From Pyrinomonadaceae bacterium (GTDB lineage: Bacteria; Acidobacteriota; Blastocatellia; Pyrinomonadales; Pyrinomonadaceae): 34,673 nt of DNA. How positions within the stretch are numbered: position 1 is the first letter of the stretch; the number at the start of each line of letters is the position of its first letter. The position numbers and the translations under genes were made by a program. The stretch lies in the NCBI GenBank assembly GCA_022843305.1, contig JALHNX010000038.1:1-34673 (forward strand). Reading direction: 5' to 3'. The notes under the pieces are model-generated. The model had not been told where the DNA came from and searched no databases. It saw only the letters and a program-made list of their open reading frames with translations. Shown one piece after another: positions 32,528 through 34,673 of the stretch.

Positions 32528-32599
32528 AAAAGGAAAAAGGCAAAAGGTAAAAGGCAAATATCCCGTATAAATTTTACCTTTTACCTTTTGCCTTTTTCC
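32528..32599. repeat. Heptamer inverted repeat (AAAAGGC/TTTTGCC), zapA-6S gap
   Basis: AAAAGGA, AAAAGGC, AAAAGGT, AAAAGGC (32528-32555) face TTTTACC, TTTTACC, TTTTGCC, TTTTTCC (32572-32599). The arms are nearly perfectly complementary with a 16-base spacer. It starts just after the zapA stop and could also terminate transcription before the 6S promoter. Confidence 0.9.
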
Positions 32600-32647
32600 T
32601 TGCTTCCGCCTTTCTTTTTCACCAATCGGTTTGCTATAATCACAAAC

Positions 32648-32875
32648 AGCGGAAGAACTTTTACTGCGAAGTTCGTGACCGAACGACACAATAATTGAGC
32701 CAACACTAATTGAAAGGGAGGCTAATGCCGATATTCAGTGCTATCTTTCAAAGTTAAAGATGTGCCGGAGAATACGGCTCTGATGCGGGGAAAAAATTCT
32801 TGCAAAAAGCCGCCCACCTGTTGAGACACAGGTTCAATTTTTCCGTTTGAACGGCTTACGCGGTTCTCTTCTGCT
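32648..32875 (+). ncRNA. ssrS: Probable 6S RNA
   Basis: A TATAAT box with extended TGC (32633-32640) lies 8 bases upstream. The 5' end GCGGAAGAAC (32649-32658) pairs with the 3' end GGTTCTCTTCTGC (32862-32874) to form the closing stem. Inner complementary segments leave open bubbles, and no protein frame fits. The location directly after zapA is the conserved place of 6S RNA, which binds RNA polymerase in stationary phase. Its length (about 228) is at the long end; the exact 3' end is uncertain. Confidence 0.65.
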
Positions 32876-33010
32876 AAATTACGTTTAGACAAATTTCAAA
32901 TCATCGCCTTTAATTTCTGGCGATGATTTTTTTTGACTTAAATTTCCCTGCCGGATAAAAAATCAAAGCGCGGCTTGTCGGATTCATTTCAACTTCTTTA
33001 TCATAAACCT

Positions 33011-33796
33011 GTGAATATATTAATGATTGCGGATGTGGTCGCACGTCCCGGAAGACGCGCCGTTTTGGATAAAATTCAAGCACTGCGCAAAAAATACGAA
33101 ATTGATATTGCGACGATGAACGCCGAAAACGTCGCGGGCGGTTTTTCGATCACGCCGGTGATTGCCGACGAAATGTTTGCCGCCGGCATCGATCTGATGA
33201 CCTCGGGCAACCATATTTTCGATAAACACGAAATAATTCCCTATCTCGAAAAAAATCCGCGTCTTTTGCGTCCCGCCAATTATCCGCCTACCGCGCCCGG
33301 AAAAGGGCTTTTCGTCGGCGAAATAAACGGCTTTAAGATCGCTGTTCTCAATCTTCTCGGCAGAGTTTTTATGCCGCCGGTTGACGACCCGTTTCGGTCG
33401 GCGAACGAATGCCTCCGCGTAATTCCCGACGATGTTAAAGTGCGTCTGGTTGATATGCACTGCGAAGCGACGAGCGAAAAATACGCGATGGGCTGGTATT
33501 TAAACGGCAGAGTTTCGGCGGTCGTCGGTTCACACACGCACGTTCAGACGGCGGATGAAAGAATTCTCGACGGCGGAACGGCTTATATCACCGACATCGG
33601 AATGACGGGAAGTTATGCGGGCGTGATCGGAATGGAAAAATCGCAGATCATCGAGCGTTTTACAAAAATTCCCGCGCCTCGCGCCGAACATTCCAAAGGC
33701 GACGTCTGGATCTGCGCGGTCGTCATCGAGGTTGACGAAGCAACCGGCAAAGCGACGAGAATCGAAAGATTAAAAATCGAACATTCCTTTAATTAA
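33011..33796 (+). CDS. YmdB/TIGR00282-type metallophosphoesterase
   Basis: I choose GTG 33011 because the family starts MNILFIGDIVGRPGR and here the protein reads VNILMIADVVARPGRRAVL; the frame opens earlier with TTG 32975. The 261 residues contain NAENVAGGF, GNHIFDKHEI, HCEATSEKYAMGWYL, VGSHTHVQTADERIL and YITDIGMTG. These hold the two-metal site of a calcineurin-like phosphoesterase with cyclic nucleotide or other phosphodiester activity in relatives. It usually follows rny, which is absent here. Confidence 0.9.
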   Translation: MNILMIADVVARPGRRAVLDKIQALRKKYEIDIATMNAENVAGGFSITPVIADEMFAAGIDLMTSGNHIFDKHEIIPYLEKNPRLLRPANYPPTAPGKGLFVGEINGFKIAVLNLLGRVFMPPVDDPFRSANECLRVIPDDVKVRLVDMHCEATSEKYAMGWYLNGRVSAVVGSHTHVQTADERILDGGTAYITDIGMTGSYAGVIGMEKSQIIERFTKIPAPRAEHSKGDVWICAVVIEVDEATGKATRIERLKIEHSFN

Positions 33797-33852
33797 TTTG
33801 GCAAAGGCAGGCATTTTAATCCGTCAGAATTTCACATTTCAGGAGGTAAAAA

Positions 33853-34308
33853 ATGTCAATTTCGATTTTAGTTAATAATTCGTGCATTCCCGACAGCGAA
33901 TTTCGTCCGAAGGCGCAGAGATGTCTGAACTTGCTGCAAAGCAAGGCGAATCAATATCACATCTGGCTTTTGAAATACAATCTTTCGATCCGTCCGGCAC
34001 AGCGCAGCGGCGCGAATTTCGCGGACGCGGCGATCGATATTGCCCGTTCGACGTTCGACGGTTCGGATACGTGGCTGGCAAGCGTTTTTATACACGAAGC
34101 GATTCATTTCTGGCAATACCGCGCCGGACATTATCAAGCCGGAACTGTCGCCGAACAGGAAGCGAACCGTTATCAGCTCGGCGTTCTCCAGCTCGTCGAA
34201 GCTCCGCAAGCCGAGATCACGCATATGCTCAGCCAAACCGGCGGACACGCAGACCTGAACGGCGACGGCGTTTACGATTGGCAGGATTACAATATAAGAA
34301 ATTATTAG
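33853..34308 (+). CDS. Small HEXXH-motif protein (putative zinc metallopeptidase) with dockerin-like tail
   Basis: AGGAGG lies just before the ATG. The 151 residues contain VFIHEAIHFWQYRAGHY, an HEXXH zinc motif. AEQEANRYQLG follows about 20 residues on and could provide the third, glutamate ligand as in gluzincins. The end DLNGDGVYDWQDY is an EF-hand/dockerin-like calcium loop. No signal peptide is seen. I do not recognise the family; metal binding is likely but protease activity is an inference. Confidence 0.6.
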   Translation: MSISILVNNSCIPDSEFRPKAQRCLNLLQSKANQYHIWLLKYNLSIRPAQRSGANFADAAIDIARSTFDGSDTWLASVFIHEAIHFWQYRAGHYQAGTVAEQEANRYQLGVLQLVEAPQAEITHMLSQTGGHADLNGDGVYDWQDYNIRNY

Positions 34309-34341
34309 CGTTAATTGTCTAAATTCAAATCGCGGAACCGG

Positions 34342-34415
34342 AACCGTGAAATAAAACAAAACTGCATGAAATTTCATTTTTCGAGTTGTTTATTGTTGTT
34401 TCACGGTTTCTTTTT
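34342..34415 (+). terminator. Long-stem terminator after the HEXXH gene
   Basis: AACCGTGAAA (34342-34351) pairs with TTTCACGGTT (34399-34408) and is followed by TCTTTTTG. Inner A/T pairs continue the arms partly. A further hairpin with ATCTCC/GGAGAT is at about 34511-34533. Confidence 0.6.
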
Positions 34416-34601
34416 GTGCAAAGAGCAACCGACAGTCGTTGAATGTTGCTCACTTTCAGCGAGCGGTTGTCAATCTTGAATAAACGTAGCGATTCTCATT
34501 ACGGTATGCGGTTGATCTCCTTCGGAGATTAACTTTTATCAAATTGCGTAAAGTGAGTTACTTAGAGCAGATTCGGCATTGGTCTATGGTATGATTTGAG
34601 G

Positions 34602-34673
34602 ATGAGAGCCTATTCAGATGATCTTCGATTGCGAATTATCGAAATGATTCAAGCTAATGAGTTGACGCAGCCT
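34602..34673 (+). CDS. IS630-type transposase, N-terminal fragment cut by window edge
   Basis: ATG 34602 opens MRAYSDDLRLRIIEMIQ and continues to the end of the window. The Y-S-x-D-L-R-x-R-I-I-E pattern is the start of the IS630-family N-terminal helix-turn-helix. The left end of the element may lie near 34549 after a TA, where AAAGTGAG starts. This cannot be confirmed without the other end. Confidence 0.6.
   Translation, partial: MRAYSDDLRLRIIEMIQANELTQP

Noticed and set aside
32492-32689. Minus-strand frame across the zapA-6S gap
   Set aside because: It is generated by the AAAAGGC heptamer arms and the RNA gene; it has no ribosome-binding site.
32648-32875. RNase P RNA, tmRNA or SRP RNA instead of 6S RNA
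   Set aside because: The conserved cores of these RNAs, as I remember them, are not present; the zapA location favours 6S.
34441-34560. Inverted copies of AAAGTGAG as both ends of an insertion sequence
   Set aside because: Only 8 bases match, the spacing of about 100 bases is too short for an IS, and the transposase begins outside the pair.

Overview
The window looks like a chromosomal segment of an Acidobacteriota member, probably Blastocatellia. This rests on gene content and repeat style and was not tested by phylogeny. Codon use over most genes is moderate in GC with many GAA, AAA and TTT codons. Several visibly AT-richer patches (about 15980-16440, 24775-25075, 26280-27200) stand out as foreign or replaced DNA.

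Layout. 1-2781 (+): a helical-repeat protein cut by the window edge and a secreted DUF3352-like protein. 2804-9702 (-): an envelope cluster with two M15-like (VanY-type) peptidase paralogues, a zinc-ribbon/SH3 membrane protein, a TANGO2-like protein, a DedA/VTT-ATP-grasp fusion, a DoxX-like and a DinB-like protein. 9865-12683 (-): hutH and hutI. 13009-14773: a CheY-like receiver and small secreted or membrane proteins. 14780-19038 (-): trpD-trpC-trpF-trpB, preceded by what reads as a complete transcription attenuator (promoter, Trp-containing leader peptide, antiterminator, terminator). Divergent from it is a formimidoylglutamase-like gene. 20260-21044: a GlsB/YeaQ-type protein and tRNA-Val. 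21289-32523 (+): thrS-infC-rpmI-rplT-pheS, an accessory insertion (zinc ribbon, AT-rich membrane protein, S24/S26-like protein, XisH, XisI, SDR), then pheT, a coiled-coil protein and zapA. 32648-33796: probable 6S RNA and a YmdB-type phosphoesterase. 33853-34673: an HEXXH protein and the start of an IS630-type transposase.

The most unusual pattern is a set of short tandem-word repeats, mostly with a 7-base period. Many are arranged as inverted pairs separated by a short spacer. Nearly every one uses a different word but has the same architecture. One sits in each of the four gaps thrS|infC|rpmI|rplT|pheS, and others lie in the trp, doxX and zapA neighbourhoods. One is inserted in frame inside pheT. 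Repeat sequence also supplies the C-terminal codons and stop of at least four genes (TrpC, the DedA-ATP-grasp fusion, DoxX-like, DinB-like).

Other points: infC appears to start at AUC. pheS and pheT are split by about 3.9 kb, with a diverged second copy of the pheS 3' end inside. PheT lacks its EMAP tRNA-binding domain. TrpF carries an extra C-terminal domain. Two sigma-54 type promoters precede small secreted or membrane protein genes. Two genes show frameshifts, each one A short in a poly-A run.
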